In this document: piece by piece, positions 14,094 through 22,625 of the stretch | Numbering within the stretch: the stretch's first letter is position 1 | Layout: every line of letters begins with the position of its first letter | Source: Bacteroidota bacterium | GTDB taxonomy: Bacteria; Bacteroidota; Bacteroidia; Bacteroidales; FEN-979 | Length of the DNA stretch: 34,464 bases | Assembly: GCA_014382125.1 (NCBI GenBank) | Contig: JACNKI010000106.1 | Span: forward strand, 1 to 34,464 | Direction: 5' to 3' | Notes under the pieces: model-generated | Told to the model about the DNA's origin: nothing | What the model saw: only the letters and a program-made list of their open reading frames with translations | Databases searched by the model: none | Program-made: the position numbers and the translations under genes

Positions 14094-14972
14094 ATGAAGA
14101 TCCTGATAACCGGAGCAAATGGTCAGATGGGAAGCGAATTCCGATGGCTTGAAGAGAGCTTCGAAATGTATCAGTTCCTCTTTACCGATATTGAGGAGCT
14201 GGATATCACAAATCCTGATTCTGTTAACGCTTATTTTCAGTCTGAGAACCCCGATATCATAATTAATTGTGCAGGCTACACGGCTGTTGATAAAGCTGAA
14301 GAGGAGCCTGAAAAAGCGATGCATATCAATGGCATCGCGCCTGAGATCCTGTCAAAAGCTGCCACGGCCAACGACACACTGTTAATCCACATTTCTACCG
14401 ATTATGTTTTTAATGGCCAGGCTTACAAGCCTTACACAGAGGAAGACTCGCCGGATCCAATCTCTTTTTATGCACAAAGTAAATATGCTGGTGAAGTTGC
14501 TGTAGAGACAAATGCTAACCGCGGGATAATTATCCGGACTTCATGGCTTTATTCATCCTATGGAAACAACTTTGCAAAAACAATCCTGAAATTAAGTAAT
14601 GAGCGTGAAAATTTAAATATTATTTTTGATCAAATTGGAACCCCTACTTATGCACGGGATTTATGTAAAACAATACTTGACATCCTTCCTGATCTGGAAA
14701 CCTGTCAGGGAGTGGAACTTTTCCACTACTCGAATGAAGGTGTAGCCTCATGGTACGACTTTGCATCAGCCATTGTGGATCTTACACGGATAAATTGCCA
14801 GGTCTATCCAATTGAGACAAAAGAGTATCCCCTTCCAGCACCCAGACCATATTATAGTGTCATGAACAAGAGGAAAATAAAATCACAGTTTGGGATCAAG
14901 ATCCCTCACTGGCGAGATAGTTTGAAGGACTGTCTGGCTCTCCTGAATCCTTTATCAGAAATCGAACAATGA
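14094..14972 (+). CDS. rfbD: dTDP-4-dehydrorhamnose reductase
   Basis: The 292-residue protein has the NAD(P) motif ITGANGQMGSEF (5-16), INCAGYTAVDKAE (57-69), HISTDYVFNG (99-108) and the catalytic YAQSK (Tyr126, Lys130). These are hallmarks of RmlD, the last step of dTDP-L-rhamnose synthesis (NADPH-dependent reduction of the 4-keto group). No rmlA, rmlB or rmlC lies in the window, so the rest of the pathway must be elsewhere, or this reductase acts on another 4-keto sugar nucleotide made by its neighbours. The ATG lies 13 bases after uxs, and the stop overlaps the next start by four bases. Confidence 0.92.
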   Translation: MKILITGANGQMGSEFRWLEESFEMYQFLFTDIEELDITNPDSVNAYFQSENPDIIINCAGYTAVDKAEEEPEKAMHINGIAPEILSKAATANDTLLIHISTDYVFNGQAYKPYTEEDSPDPISFYAQSKYAGEVAVETNANRGIIIRTSWLYSSYGNNFAKTILKLSNERENLNIIFDQIGTPTYARDLCKTILDILPDLETCQGVELFHYSNEGVASWYDFASAIVDLTRINCQVYPIETKEYPLPAPRPYYSVMNKRKIKSQFGIKIPHWRDSLKDCLALLNPLSEIEQ

Positions 14973-16711
14973 GCGACACAATAAATCCGACTGTTTTAGA
15001 AAGAGCAAGTGTATGGCTTGAAGGAACTTTTGACGACGACACAAAGGTGAGAGTAAAGGAGTTGATGGAGACAGATCCGGTTGCGTTGACTGATGCATTT
15101 TATCGAGACCTGGAGTTTGGAACCGGTGGATTGAGGGGAATTATGGATGTGGGAACCAACCGGATGAATAAATATACGGTAGGTATGGCCACACAAGGAC
15201 TGGCTAACTACTTGAAAATGATGTTCCCGGAAGTGGATCCAATTAGCCTGGTCCTCTCATACGACAGCCGGAACAACAGTCGCTATTTTGCTACGGTTAC
15301 AGCTGAAGTTCTTGCAGCAAACGGATTTGTGGTATACCTGTTTGATTCTCTTCGCCCCACACCTGAACTTTCATTCGCGATTCGGTATTTAGGCTGCCAG
15401 AGTGGTGTGATGCTTACTGCATCTCATAATCCCAAAGAGTACAACGGATACAAAGCATACTGGGATGATGGTGCCCAGATGATCGCTCCGCACGATGTCA
15501 ACGTGATCAATGAGGTGAAGAAGATCATATCCATTGACCAGGTAAAATGGCAAGGGAACCGGCACAAAATCCAAATTATCGGTAACGAAATCGATGAAGC
15601 ATATTTAGATGAAATTCTGCAACTAAGGCTCTCTCCGGAAGCGATTGACCGACAAAAAAAGCTCAAGATCGTCTTTACCCCGCTACATGGTACAGGCCAG
15701 ACCATGATTCCTGAGATTCTCAAAAGGTTTGGCTTCGAAAACGTATCTATCGTTACTGAACAAGCTACTGCTGATGGAAACTTCCCAACGGTTCATTCCC
15801 CAAATCCTGAAGAGCAAGATGCGCTGAATATGGCATTGCAACTTGCAAAGAAGATTGATGCAGAACTGGTTATGGCAACAGATCCGGATGCCGACAGAGT
15901 AGGCATCGCTGTAAAAGATCCTGCAGGGAAATTTATTTTGTTAAATGGCAACCAAACTGCAGCTCTGCTCTTTTATTATATCCTGAACAGGTGGAAAGAA
16001 CTTGGAAAATTTACCGGCAATGAATATATTGTTAAAACAATTGTAACCACCGAGTTGTTGCGGGATATTGCGCAATCATTTGACCTTGAATATTTCGATG
16101 TCTTAACCGGTTTTAAGTTCATCGCCGACATCATAAGAAAACATGAAGGCGAAAAGAAGTTCATTGTAGGTGGGGAGGAGAGTTACGGATACCTGATTGG
16201 TGATTTTGTCAGAGATAAAGATGCGGTTAGTGCCTGCGCTTTGATCGCTGAGATAGCAGCCTGGGTTGCAGATCAGGGAAAGACCATGTTTGACCTCCTC
16301 CTTGAGATCTACACATCTTTTTCTTTCTACAAAGAGAGACTATTATCTGTGACAAAGAAAGGGAAAACCGGAGCAGAAGAGATTCAGCAAATGATGGTGA
16401 CTTTTCGTGAGATTCCAATGGAGTCTATCAACGGAATCAACGTCGTGGAGATTAAAGATTACCTGAAACAGGAAGCAAAAAACCTGGTAACCGGAAAAAT
16501 GACAAAGACTGATCTCCCTGCCTCAAATGTGTTGCAATTTATTTTGGAAGATGGAAGCATCATCAGTGTTCGTCCTTCCGGAACGGAGCCCAAAATCAAA
16601 TTCTATTTCAGTGTACGGGAAGCCATGAATGAGCAATCAGATTATGACCGGATAAATCTTCAACTGGAAGAAAAAATCAACGGGATCATCAGTTCACTGG
16701 AACTTACCTAA
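14969..16711 (+). CDS. Phospho-sugar mutase (alpha-phosphoglucomutase type)
   Basis: The enzyme interconverts hexose 6- and 1-phosphates and so supplies glucose 1-phosphate for UDP-glucose. All four active-site loops are present in this 580-residue protein: TASHNPKEYNGYK (phosphoserine Ser152), the metal loop DPDADR (305-310), the sugar loop GGEESYG and the phosphate loop RPSGTEPKIKFY near the C-terminus. The N-terminal RDLEFGTGGLRGIMDVG segment and the length mark the PGM2/PgcA-like branch rather than GlmM. The start overlaps the rfbD stop (ATGA), so the genes are probably translationally coupled. The stop is followed with no gap by the ATG of the outer-membrane protein gene. Confidence 0.92.
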   Translation: MSDTINPTVLERASVWLEGTFDDDTKVRVKELMETDPVALTDAFYRDLEFGTGGLRGIMDVGTNRMNKYTVGMATQGLANYLKMMFPEVDPISLVLSYDSRNNSRYFATVTAEVLAANGFVVYLFDSLRPTPELSFAIRYLGCQSGVMLTASHNPKEYNGYKAYWDDGAQMIAPHDVNVINEVKKIISIDQVKWQGNRHKIQIIGNEIDEAYLDEILQLRLSPEAIDRQKKLKIVFTPLHGTGQTMIPEILKRFGFENVSIVTEQATADGNFPTVHSPNPEEQDALNMALQLAKKIDAELVMATDPDADRVGIAVKDPAGKFILLNGNQTAALLFYYILNRWKELGKFTGNEYIVKTIVTTELLRDIAQSFDLEYFDVLTGFKFIADIIRKHEGEKKFIVGGEESYGYLIGDFVRDKDAVSACALIAEIAAWVADQGKTMFDLLLEIYTSFSFYKERLLSVTKKGKTGAEEIQQMMVTFREIPMESINGINVVEIKDYLKQEAKNLVTGKMTKTDLPASNVLQFILEDGSIISVRPSGTEPKIKFYFSVREAMNEQSDYDRINLQLEEKINGIISSLELT

Positions 16712-18703
16712 ATGTTCAAACAGATTTTTAATGGTGTATTTGTCCTGATTGTCCTTTTCTCCTTTTCATCGAATCTGCTATATAGTCAGAAAAAAGAGAA
16801 AAAAAGGTCATTCCCTAAAGAGATATTACAATATGATTCAATCTCTTTGTCTGCCGGGATTGTATTTATCAGCCCGACAAATTATTTCATTATCCCCAAA
16901 GACACCACAATCATCATTAAATCATTACGAAAATTACATGCCGCTGAAATAAATCAACTTCGCACCCAATCGTTTTATGATTCCATTTACCAGAAGTTCA
17001 ACAGAAACAAAATTGCCAAACTTCTCTATAACCTTGCATTTGTTCCTCCGAAAGTCAGTAATTTATCTGATACCATTCAAAATCAAAAGATTGAAGTCCC
17101 CTTTCTGCCTTACCAGGGAATGTACATCAGTGAAGTGAAAATCAAAATCCTAGACCCTTTTGGGACCAGTATTTTTGACACATTACGACAAACACAGACA
17201 TCCGCAGGAACATTCGGAAACCGTGTTCATATCACTACTCATAAAAGTGTGATCAGGAAACAGCTAATGTTTAAAAAGGGAGAGCGGGTCAATGCCGAAC
17301 AAATAGCTGATAACCTGCGAATACTGAAGGATCTCTCGTTTCTTTCCAATATCAGGTTTGTTCTAACAGAAACCTCGCCAGAGAGTGACACAATAACAGT
17401 TACTGTGATTGCCAAGGATAACTGGTCAATTGGCGGTTCATTCTCAGTGCTTGATCTCACAAAGTACCGGGGAAGCATTTATGACGCTAACTTTCTTGGA
17501 AGTGGAAACCGATTATCCGTGAACATGTCAATATATGGTGACCGGGCACCATCTTTTCGTTTCGATAAAATATCCTATAATTTCACCAATATTCGGGGTT
17601 CGTTTATCCATGGATATGTTTATGTCAGCCAGGATGACATTGGCAATAAGAAACTTTTCCTTAGTATGTCAAGACCTTTTTACAGCTATTCCACCAAGTT
17701 TGCAGGGGGTTTTAGCTTTACCCTTGCCAAAACTGTTTCAGAGCTGACTGACGGCCGGACTCAGAGCGGAGAATACCACCAGGAGTCAGGTTGGCTTGGC
17801 CGCTCCTCGCCTATCCAAAAATCTGATCCTGCTACACGGTTCATTATCTCTCAAGGCTTTTTACATCGGGATTTCTTTTCCCATCCGGTGATAACAATTG
17901 ACTCAAATGCAGGCTTCTACAATAGAACGGATATTCTCACAAGTATCGCTGTTTCAAAGAATAAATATTACAATACTGATTATGTGTTGCAGTTTGGGAA
18001 AACTGAATCATTTCCATATGGTTTCCTGGTACAACTTACTTTTGGCCCCACTATTACTAATTTCTATACACGATGGTACATGAACATCGGTGCAGCTGCC
18101 GGAAACTTCATAGAGAAATTTGGCTATCTCTCTGGAGAGCTAGGCCTGGGTGGGTTTCTCAACCGTGAGGCCTTTGAAGACGGTCTGCTAAAAGTGAGCG
18201 CTCAATATATGAGCTATCTCTATTTCTCGTCCTCAAAACGATTTAAGTTCCGGTCTTTTGTTGGCACTGAATTTATCTTTGCATTCAATGAACGGACAAA
18301 CTACAAAGCCTATTTTGACCTTGCTGAGGAATTTCAAATCAAGAAAGTAAACATCGATTCCCTCTATCTGGGGAACAAAGCCCTCAGCGTTTCTTTTTCA
18401 ACAGTAGCCTATCCTCCATGGTATTTCTATGGATTCCGGTTTGCCATACAGGGAACAATCCAGGTCGGGCTGGCAGCCAATAGATATAAAGCACTCTCTC
18501 AATCCCATCTTATTACCGGGATAGGGGTTTCAATGATGGTTAAAAATGACAACCTGATCTTTCCCACTTTGAAGATTAGCTGTTTTGTCTATCCAACAGC
18601 ACCAGGTGTCCCGATTATCCAGTTTGACATGAATGAAGTCAGTAAAACATTGAGGCAAAACTTTGCTCCCACGGCACCCCAGATTCAGACAATACAAAAC
18701 TAA
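16712..18703 (+). CDS. POTRA/beta-barrel outer-membrane protein (BamA/TamA-like)
   Basis: The 663-residue protein starts with a signal peptide (residues 1 to about 25, ending LLYSQ). A POTRA-like unit around 195-245 is recognisable (FKKGERVNAEQIADNLRILK, SFLSNIRFVL, then TVTVIAKDNWSI). From about 245 on there are alternating hydrophobic/polar strands (GSIYDANFLGSGNRLSVNM and many similar), as expected for an Omp85-type barrel. Relatives insert or export proteins or lipids at the outer membrane, but this is not BamA itself (one POTRA-like unit, unusual N-terminal region). It is fused into the sugar operon: its ATG directly follows the phosphomutase TAA. This may mean a role in surface polysaccharide or lipoprotein placement. 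That role is inference. Confidence 0.78.
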   Translation: MFKQIFNGVFVLIVLFSFSSNLLYSQKKEKKRSFPKEILQYDSISLSAGIVFISPTNYFIIPKDTTIIIKSLRKLHAAEINQLRTQSFYDSIYQKFNRNKIAKLLYNLAFVPPKVSNLSDTIQNQKIEVPFLPYQGMYISEVKIKILDPFGTSIFDTLRQTQTSAGTFGNRVHITTHKSVIRKQLMFKKGERVNAEQIADNLRILKDLSFLSNIRFVLTETSPESDTITVTVIAKDNWSIGGSFSVLDLTKYRGSIYDANFLGSGNRLSVNMSIYGDRAPSFRFDKISYNFTNIRGSFIHGYVYVSQDDIGNKKLFLSMSRPFYSYSTKFAGGFSFTLAKTVSELTDGRTQSGEYHQESGWLGRSSPIQKSDPATRFIISQGFLHRDFFSHPVITIDSNAGFYNRTDILTSIAVSKNKYYNTDYVLQFGKTESFPYGFLVQLTFGPTITNFYTRWYMNIGAAAGNFIEKFGYLSGELGLGGFLNREAFEDGLLKVSAQYMSYLYFSSSKRFKFRSFVGTEFIFAFNERTNYKAYFDLAEEFQIKKVNIDSLYLGNKALSVSFSTVAYPPWYFYGFRFAIQGTIQVGLAANRYKALSQSHLITGIGVSMMVKNDNLIFPTLKISCFVYPTAPGVPIIQFDMNEVSKTLRQNFAPTAPQIQTIQN

Positions 18704-18708
18704 ACCTG

Positions 18709-18716
18709 TATCTTTG
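18709..18716 (+). promoter_or_regulatory. Bacteroidota -7 element before the DUF5063-like gene
   Basis: TATCTTTG matches TAnnTTTG. A start near 18721 would leave a leader of about 13 bases before the ATG at 18734. This suggests that the sugar operon ends with the outer-membrane gene. Confidence 0.45.
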
Positions 18717-18733
18717 TTAAGAAATTTTCAGCA

Positions 18734-19297
18734 ATGGAGCAAAAGCCAGAAACCGGTTCAGATGTTCTACAATCAAAGCAGGTCCTTGAGATGCTCACGG
18801 TAGCTAACGATTTTACACTCTTTATCGAAAAAGCCGAGGAGTATTCTAGGTATCAGATCATTACATATCTGCAAAGGATATTCGCGGTCATCTATCTGAA
18901 AGCTTCTCTCCTACCTGATATCAAGGTCAAAGATGAAGATGCCATCGAACATTATGTTACAGAGGAAAACTGGGAGAGTGTTTTCAATACAATCCATGCA
19001 AAACTTGGCCAGGATGATCTCTATTATTATATTGACTTGCATGAACGGACTCAACAAGATGCTATCCGGGCCAGTATCGCGGAGAACATTGCAGACATAT
19101 ACCAGGATCTGAAAGATTTCATCCTACTGTTCCAGAAACCGATTCAAACGTTTCAGGAAAATGCAGTAAAGGAGTGCAAACACCTCTTCCAAACGCGGTA
19201 TGGTTACCATCTGGTAAATTGTCATACCGCAATTCATTATCTGATCTACCAGGAGGGATACTCGAATGATATTTCTAATTTTCAGGAAATTCTCTGA
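18734..19297 (+). CDS. DUF5063-like protein of unknown function
   Basis: This is a 187-residue, all-helical, acidic cytoplasmic protein without signal or membrane segments. The pattern ANDFTLFIEKAEEYSR, then YLKASLLPDIK, an acidic VTEENWESV stretch, and ADIYQDLKDFILLFQ closely matches what I remember of the DUF5063 family, conserved in Bacteroidota and often found near RNase D-like exonucleases. No biochemical role is known to me. It has its own -7 element and lies 38 bases upstream of the Hpt gene, which also has one. Confidence 0.75.
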   Translation: MEQKPETGSDVLQSKQVLEMLTVANDFTLFIEKAEEYSRYQIITYLQRIFAVIYLKASLLPDIKVKDEDAIEHYVTEENWESVFNTIHAKLGQDDLYYYIDLHERTQQDAIRASIAENIADIYQDLKDFILLFQKPIQTFQENAVKECKHLFQTRYGYHLVNCHTAIHYLIYQEGYSNDISNFQEIL

Positions 19298-19303
19298 AAA
19301 TCT

Positions 19304-19311
19304 TATATTTG
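19304..19311 (+). promoter_or_regulatory. Bacteroidota -7 element before the Hpt gene
   Basis: TATATTTG matches TAnnTTTG exactly, 24 bases before the ATG at 19336. A TTTC near 19279-19282 may serve as a weak -33 element. Confidence 0.45.
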
Positions 19312-19335
19312 CAGAATCAAATGAAAATCTAATCC

Positions 19336-19680
19336 ATGATCGATCGAGAAAGATTTAAAGAAAACTTCGTATATCTTGATAAAGAAGTAGTTGTGGAGAT
19401 TATTGATATTTTCTTAAATGAATTCGATGAACGATTCTCAAATCTTCTGGAAAATATCAATAATCAGGATTTTGATGGATTGAAGTTTAATGCGCATAGT
19501 TTCAAAGGAGTGGTTGCCAATTTCATGGACCCGGTAACCATCGAATTTTCAACCACGTTGGATGAAAAAGCAAAAAACGGAGATAACGCAGGTCTGGAGG
19601 AACTTTACAACGAGCTAAAAAAAGGATCGGAGTCCCTGGCGGAAGAGTTACGGGAAATTAGATCTGAGTTTACCTCCTGA
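19336..19680 (+). CDS. Orphan histidine phosphotransfer (Hpt) domain protein
   Basis: The 114-residue protein is a single four-helix Hpt domain with the phospho-acceptor motif FNAHSFKGVVANF (His54), matching the AHxLKG pattern of Hpt modules. Such proteins relay phosphate between the receiver of a hybrid histidine kinase and a response regulator. No kinase or regulator gene is present in the window, so its partners are elsewhere. It also has the C-terminal E-E-L-Y-N-E-L and L-A-E-E-L helix common to single-domain Hpt proteins. Its last 11 bases overlap the 3' end of the convergent TPR lipoprotein gene. Confidence 0.85.
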   Translation: MIDRERFKENFVYLDKEVVVEIIDIFLNEFDERFSNLLENINNQDFDGLKFNAHSFKGVVANFMDPVTIEFSTTLDEKAKNGDNAGLEELYNELKKGSESLAEELREIRSEFTS

Positions 19681-20695
19681 CTCCTGCTCTATCCAGGCGA
19701 TTCATTCCTTCAATCGCTTTCTGATTGTTTATATTAAGTATCAATGTAGTCTTGTAATCACTGCGGGCCTGCTCGAGTTGACCATTCAATTCGTAAGCGT
19801 ACCCCCTGTTAAAAATCGCATCTATATAAGCCGAATCAATTCGGATAGCCTCAGTAAATGCTTCAACAGCCTTGGGGAAGTCCTGTATGTATACCAGATA
19901 AATGTACCCCTTGTTGTAGGGTGCATTCGGGAAAGAAGGTTCAGCAGCGATCAATCTGTCATATGTCAACAACGCTTTTTCAAACTGTTCTGTGTTCTGG
20001 TAATACATTCCCAGCATATAAAGTGCTTCCCGGCTTTTCGGACGGATCCTCAACGCATTAGTGAAGTAGCCCTCAGCGAGGGGATCATTTCTCACGGAAA
20101 AAAGGTCGCCTAACTGCATATATGCATCATAGTATAGTTGATCCTGATCCACTGCTTTCATCAGATCTCCAACTGCAATGGCTGTATCCCCCTTTTCCAG
20201 GTATCCAAGAGCGCGAATGAAATAAGCCTTCGGGTTGTATTCATCCGATCTGATGAGTTCATTAGTGACTCGAAAAGCAGCAGTGTAATTCCGAAGGATA
20301 AGATGCAGTTTCGCCAGTCTCAAATGTGCATCCTGGTTTTCCGGATCAAGAACTACTGCCCTGTTCAGGGCCGTCATGCAATTCGCTGAATTCCCCATCA
20401 CCAGCAGAATATCCGATAGTGTGATGTAATACAATGGCTGTTGGTCATCCAGTGAGATCGCCTTGTTGATATCTTTCAGAGCGTGCTCAATGTTACGAGC
20501 GTTCAAATAATACGTTGCCCGCTTTTCATAGAGATCAGGATTGGATGCCTCTTCCTCAATCTCCAGGTTTAACCGGTTTAGACTAATCGTTGAAGAATCA
20601 GCATCCGACAGCGTATCTGCCGAATCACTTCCAGATCTGCAACCGGTAACGATGATCATCGTACAAATAATCAAAAGAACCAGGATCCGCCTCAT
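19670..20695 (-). CDS. TPR-repeat lipoprotein
   Basis: The 341-residue protein has a lipoprotein signal (MRRILVLLIICTMIIVTGC, Cys19), a Ser/Asp-rich linker (20-45), and then about seven to eight tetratricopeptide repeats. Recognisable units include YEKRATYYLNARNIEHALKD, YFIRALGYLEKGDTAIAVGD, ALYMLGMYYQNTEQFEKALL and AIFNRGYAYELNGQLEQARS. TPRs are protein-interaction scaffolds; lipidation places this one on a membrane facing the periplasm. The ATG is directly adjacent to the recA stop (no gap), so it is probably the second gene of a recA transcript. A functional link between the two is not obvious. The 3' end overlaps the Hpt gene by 11 bases. Confidence 0.88.
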   Translation of the reverse strand: MRRILVLLIICTMIIVTGCRSGSDSADTLSDADSSTISLNRLNLEIEEEASNPDLYEKRATYYLNARNIEHALKDINKAISLDDQQPLYYITLSDILLVMGNSANCMTALNRAVVLDPENQDAHLRLAKLHLILRNYTAAFRVTNELIRSDEYNPKAYFIRALGYLEKGDTAIAVGDLMKAVDQDQLYYDAYMQLGDLFSVRNDPLAEGYFTNALRIRPKSREALYMLGMYYQNTEQFEKALLTYDRLIAAEPSFPNAPYNKGYIYLVYIQDFPKAVEAFTEAIRIDSAYIDAIFNRGYAYELNGQLEQARSDYKTTLILNINNQKAIEGMNRLDRAGVRR

Positions 20696-21706
20696 CTAAG
20701 ATTGCTCTTTTAAAACCTCCATTATTTTCTCTTCCAGCTCATCTGCGAGTTCAGGATTGTCGATCAGGATCTTTTTCACTGAATCTCTACCCTGCCCCAA
20801 TTTCGTGTCACCGTAACTGAACCAGGATCCACTCTTTTTCACAATATTAAGATCTGTCGCCAGATCCAGAATCTCAAAAATACGGGAGATTCCTTCTCCG
20901 AAAATAATGTCGAACTCAGCTCTGCGGAAGGGAGGTGCAACTTTGTTTTTGACAACTTTCACTTTCACCCGGTTACCAATAGCTTCATCGCCCTCTTTGA
21001 TCTGCGACATTCTGCGGATATCGAGGCGCACAGATGAGTAAAACTTCAACGCATTCCCACCAGTAGTAGTCTCCGGATTTCCAAACATGATCCCGATCTT
21101 CTCTCTAAGCTGGTTGATGAAGATGCAGCATGTAGCCGTTTTGGAGATCGTGGAAGTGAGTTTCCTGAGAGCCTGGGACATCAGGCGTGCCTGCAATCCC
21201 ATTTTGGAATCGCCCATCTCCCCTTCAATTTCACTCCGGGGAGTAAGCGCTGCAACCGAGTCGATCACGATGATATCAATGGCTCCCGATCGAATCAGAT
21301 TCTCTGTAATCTCCAGTGCCTGCTCTCCGTTATCCGGCTGTGATACCAATAGGTTCTCCACATCAACACCAAGCTTTTGAGCGTAGAACCGGTCAAAAGC
21401 ATGTTCAGCATCCACAAAGGCAGCGATCCCTCCAGCTTTTTGAGCTTCAGCGAGCGCATGGAGTGCAAGAGTTGTTTTTCCGGACGATTCAGGACCGTAA
21501 ATCTCAATTACCCGTCCCCGGGGAAGTCCGCCAATCCCCAACGCCGCATCCAGTCCGATCGAACCTGTTTTGATCACCTCTACATTTTCTACCGGGGAGT
21601 CGCCCAGTTTCATAACTGTTCCCCGCCCATATGTTTTCTCCAGTTTGTCAAGAGTCAGTTGAAGGGCTTTCAGCTTTTCCTTGTTTACATCTTCTTCCTT
21701 TGTCAT
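20696..21706 (-). CDS. recA: Recombinase RecA
   Basis: The 336-residue protein contains Walker [10 protein letters not shown] (71-79), the core segments [11 protein letters not shown] and [23 protein letters not shown], the L1/L2 regions ([37 protein letters not shown]) and the C-terminal acidic tail. It drives strand exchange and stimulates self-cleavage of LexA/S24-type proteins. This matters here because such a regulator lies 9 kb away. The start is supported by a strong Shine-Dalgarno (GGAGG at 21711-21715, four bases from the ATG), unusual in this phylum, and by a stem-loop just upstream. A palindrome at 21819-21844 overlaps a candidate -7 element. Confidence 0.97.
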   Translation of the reverse strand: MTKEEDVNKEKLKALQLTLDKLEKTYGRGTVMKLGDSPVENVEVIKTGSIGLDAALGIGGLPRGRVIEIYGPESSGKTTLALHALAEAQKAGGIAAFVDAEHAFDRFYAQKLGVDVENLLVSQPDNGEQALEITENLIRSGAIDIIVIDSVAALTPRSEIEGEMGDSKMGLQARLMSQALRKLTSTISKTATCCIFINQLREKIGIMFGNPETTTGGNALKFYSSVRLDIRRMSQIKEGDEAIGNRVKVKVVKNKVAPPFRRAEFDIIFGEGISRIFEILDLATDLNIVKKSGSWFSYGDTKLGQGRDSVKKILIDNPELADELEEKIMEVLKEQS

Positions 21707-21726
21707 TTTTCCTCCTTTTTTGGAAT

Positions 21727-21746
21727 GGACGATGCATGTGTCGTCC
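21727..21746 (-). promoter_or_regulatory. Stem-loop in the recA 5' leader
   Basis: GGACGA and TCGTCC (6-base perfect arms, 8-base loop) would fold in the recA mRNA about 21-40 bases upstream of the start codon, directly before the purine-rich Shine-Dalgarno. It could stabilise the leader or tune translation. No known riboswitch class is recognised. Confidence 0.45.
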
Positions 21747-21818
21747 TTTTTCTTCTCTATATCCGGAATCAGGTCAAAAGGTTATACAAATATTTTTAAA
21801 ATTTTAATCTGTAATCGA

Positions 21819-21844
21819 TTTGAATTCCGATTTACGAATTCAAA
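21819..21844. promoter_or_regulatory. Long inverted repeat at the candidate recA promoter
   Basis: TTTGAATTC-N8-GAATTCAAA has perfect 9-base arms. Its right arm overlaps the minus-strand -7 candidate at 21841-21848, a position suited to an operator. It does not share the TGATTA core of the regulator's inverted repeats. Confidence 0.5.
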
Positions 21845-21848
21845 AATA
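21841..21848 (-). promoter_or_regulatory. Candidate Bacteroidota -7 element for recA
   Basis: The minus strand reads TATTTTTG (TAnnTTTG). Transcription would begin near 21835, giving a leader of about 130 bases that includes the stem-loop at 21727-21746. The region is very A/T-rich, so a chance match is possible. Confidence 0.35.
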
Positions 21849-21890
21849 TAAAAATATAGGCTGTGAGTTCTGATTTTAGCAGGCGAGTTA

Positions 21891-22541
21891 TTAACAACCA
21901 GAACCGGAATTTTGCTGAAAATATTTGCAAAATGCTGTAACTCCACATTCAGCACAATCGGGTTTACGGGCTTTGCAAACATATCGTCCATGCAGGATCA
22001 ACCAGTGATGGGCCAGGGGGATCAACTCCTCGGGGATATACTTGATAAGTTGCATCTCTGTCTGATATGGATTTTTCGCTCTAGTCGTTAAACCTATTCT
22101 GGCAGACACACGGAATACATGGGTATCTACCGCCATCGCAGGCTTATTGAACAACACAGCTGCCAGCACATTCGCAGTTTTCCGCCCAACACCGGGAAGC
22201 TTCTGCAATTCATCTACATCAGAAGGCATGTTACCGTTGAAATCCTTAAGAAGTGTTTGAGCCATGCCAATGAGATTCTTAGTCTTGTTATTGGGATAAG
22301 AACAACTGTTGATCAAATCAAAAACATCTTGATGTTTTGCTTCAGCTAACTTTTTTGCAGTTGGAAATTTCTGGTAGAAGCCAGGAGTAATCAGGTTAAC
22401 CCGTTTATCCGTACATTGAGCTGATAGAATGACTGCTACGATAAGTTCGTAGGGATCTCGGTACTCCAATTCCGTTTCTGCCACTGGATTATGCTCCTGG
22501 AAATACCGGATCACTTGCTCAAACCGCTCCTTTTTAGTCAT
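21891..22541 (-). CDS. nth: Endonuclease III (DNA glycosylase/AP lyase)
   Basis: The enzyme removes oxidised pyrimidines and nicks abasic sites in base-excision repair. The 216-residue protein has the helix-hairpin-helix LPGVGRKTANV with the catalytic Lys121 and AVDTHVFRV with the catalytic Asp139. The C-terminal [4Fe-4S] loop is C-x6-C-x2-C-x5-C (Cys189, 196, 199, 205). Length and all catalytic residues match E. coli Nth. It lies upstream of recA in the same direction, with 184 bases between, so it may be transcribed separately. A -7 element lies at 22556-22563. Confidence 0.96.
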   Translation of the reverse strand: MTKKERFEQVIRYFQEHNPVAETELEYRDPYELIVAVILSAQCTDKRVNLITPGFYQKFPTAKKLAEAKHQDVFDLINSCSYPNNKTKNLIGMAQTLLKDFNGNMPSDVDELQKLPGVGRKTANVLAAVLFNKPAMAVDTHVFRVSARIGLTTRAKNPYQTEMQLIKYIPEELIPLAHHWLILHGRYVCKARKPDCAECGVTAFCKYFQQNSGSGC

Positions 22542-22555
22542 ACCTGGTGTTTTGT

Positions 22556-22563
22556 CAAAAGTA
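22556..22563 (-). promoter_or_regulatory. Bacteroidota -7 element for nth
   Basis: The minus strand reads TACTTTTG (TAnnTTTG). The predicted start, near 22550, leaves a very short leader before the nth ATG at 22541. Confidence 0.4.
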
Positions 22564-22580
22564 CAGAATTTAATAGAACT

Positions 22581-22604
22581 GGTGAGTTGGTGAGTTGGTG
22601 AATG
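22581..22604. repeat. Tandem octamer array (3 units of GGTGAGTT)
   Basis: The units are GGTGAGTT, GGTGAGTT and GGTGAATG. They lie in the divergent gap between nth and the flavoprotein gene, just upstream of the latter's -7 element. A spurious upstream ATG (22602) arises from the last unit. Confidence 0.7.
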
Positions 22605-22611
22605 AGATTAC

Positions 22612-22619
22612 TATCTTTG
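22612..22619 (+). promoter_or_regulatory. Bacteroidota -7 element for the flavoprotein gene
   Basis: TATCTTTG matches TAnnTTTG. Transcription would begin at about 22624-22626, at the ATG itself, so the message may be nearly leaderless. This position argues against the upstream ATG at 22602 as the true start. Confidence 0.5.
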
Positions 22620-22625
22620 CCCCTG

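Noticed and set aside
20696-22541. TGATTA-N5-TAATCA operator at recA or nth
   Set aside because: I looked for the box in these upstream regions; only partial matches such as GTAATCGATT occur, not a full inverted repeat with a 5-base spacer.
22602-22625. Upstream ATG for the flavoprotein gene
   Set aside because: It arises from the octamer array and lies before the -7 element at 22612-22619; the ATG at 22626 fits the FAD motif spacing better.
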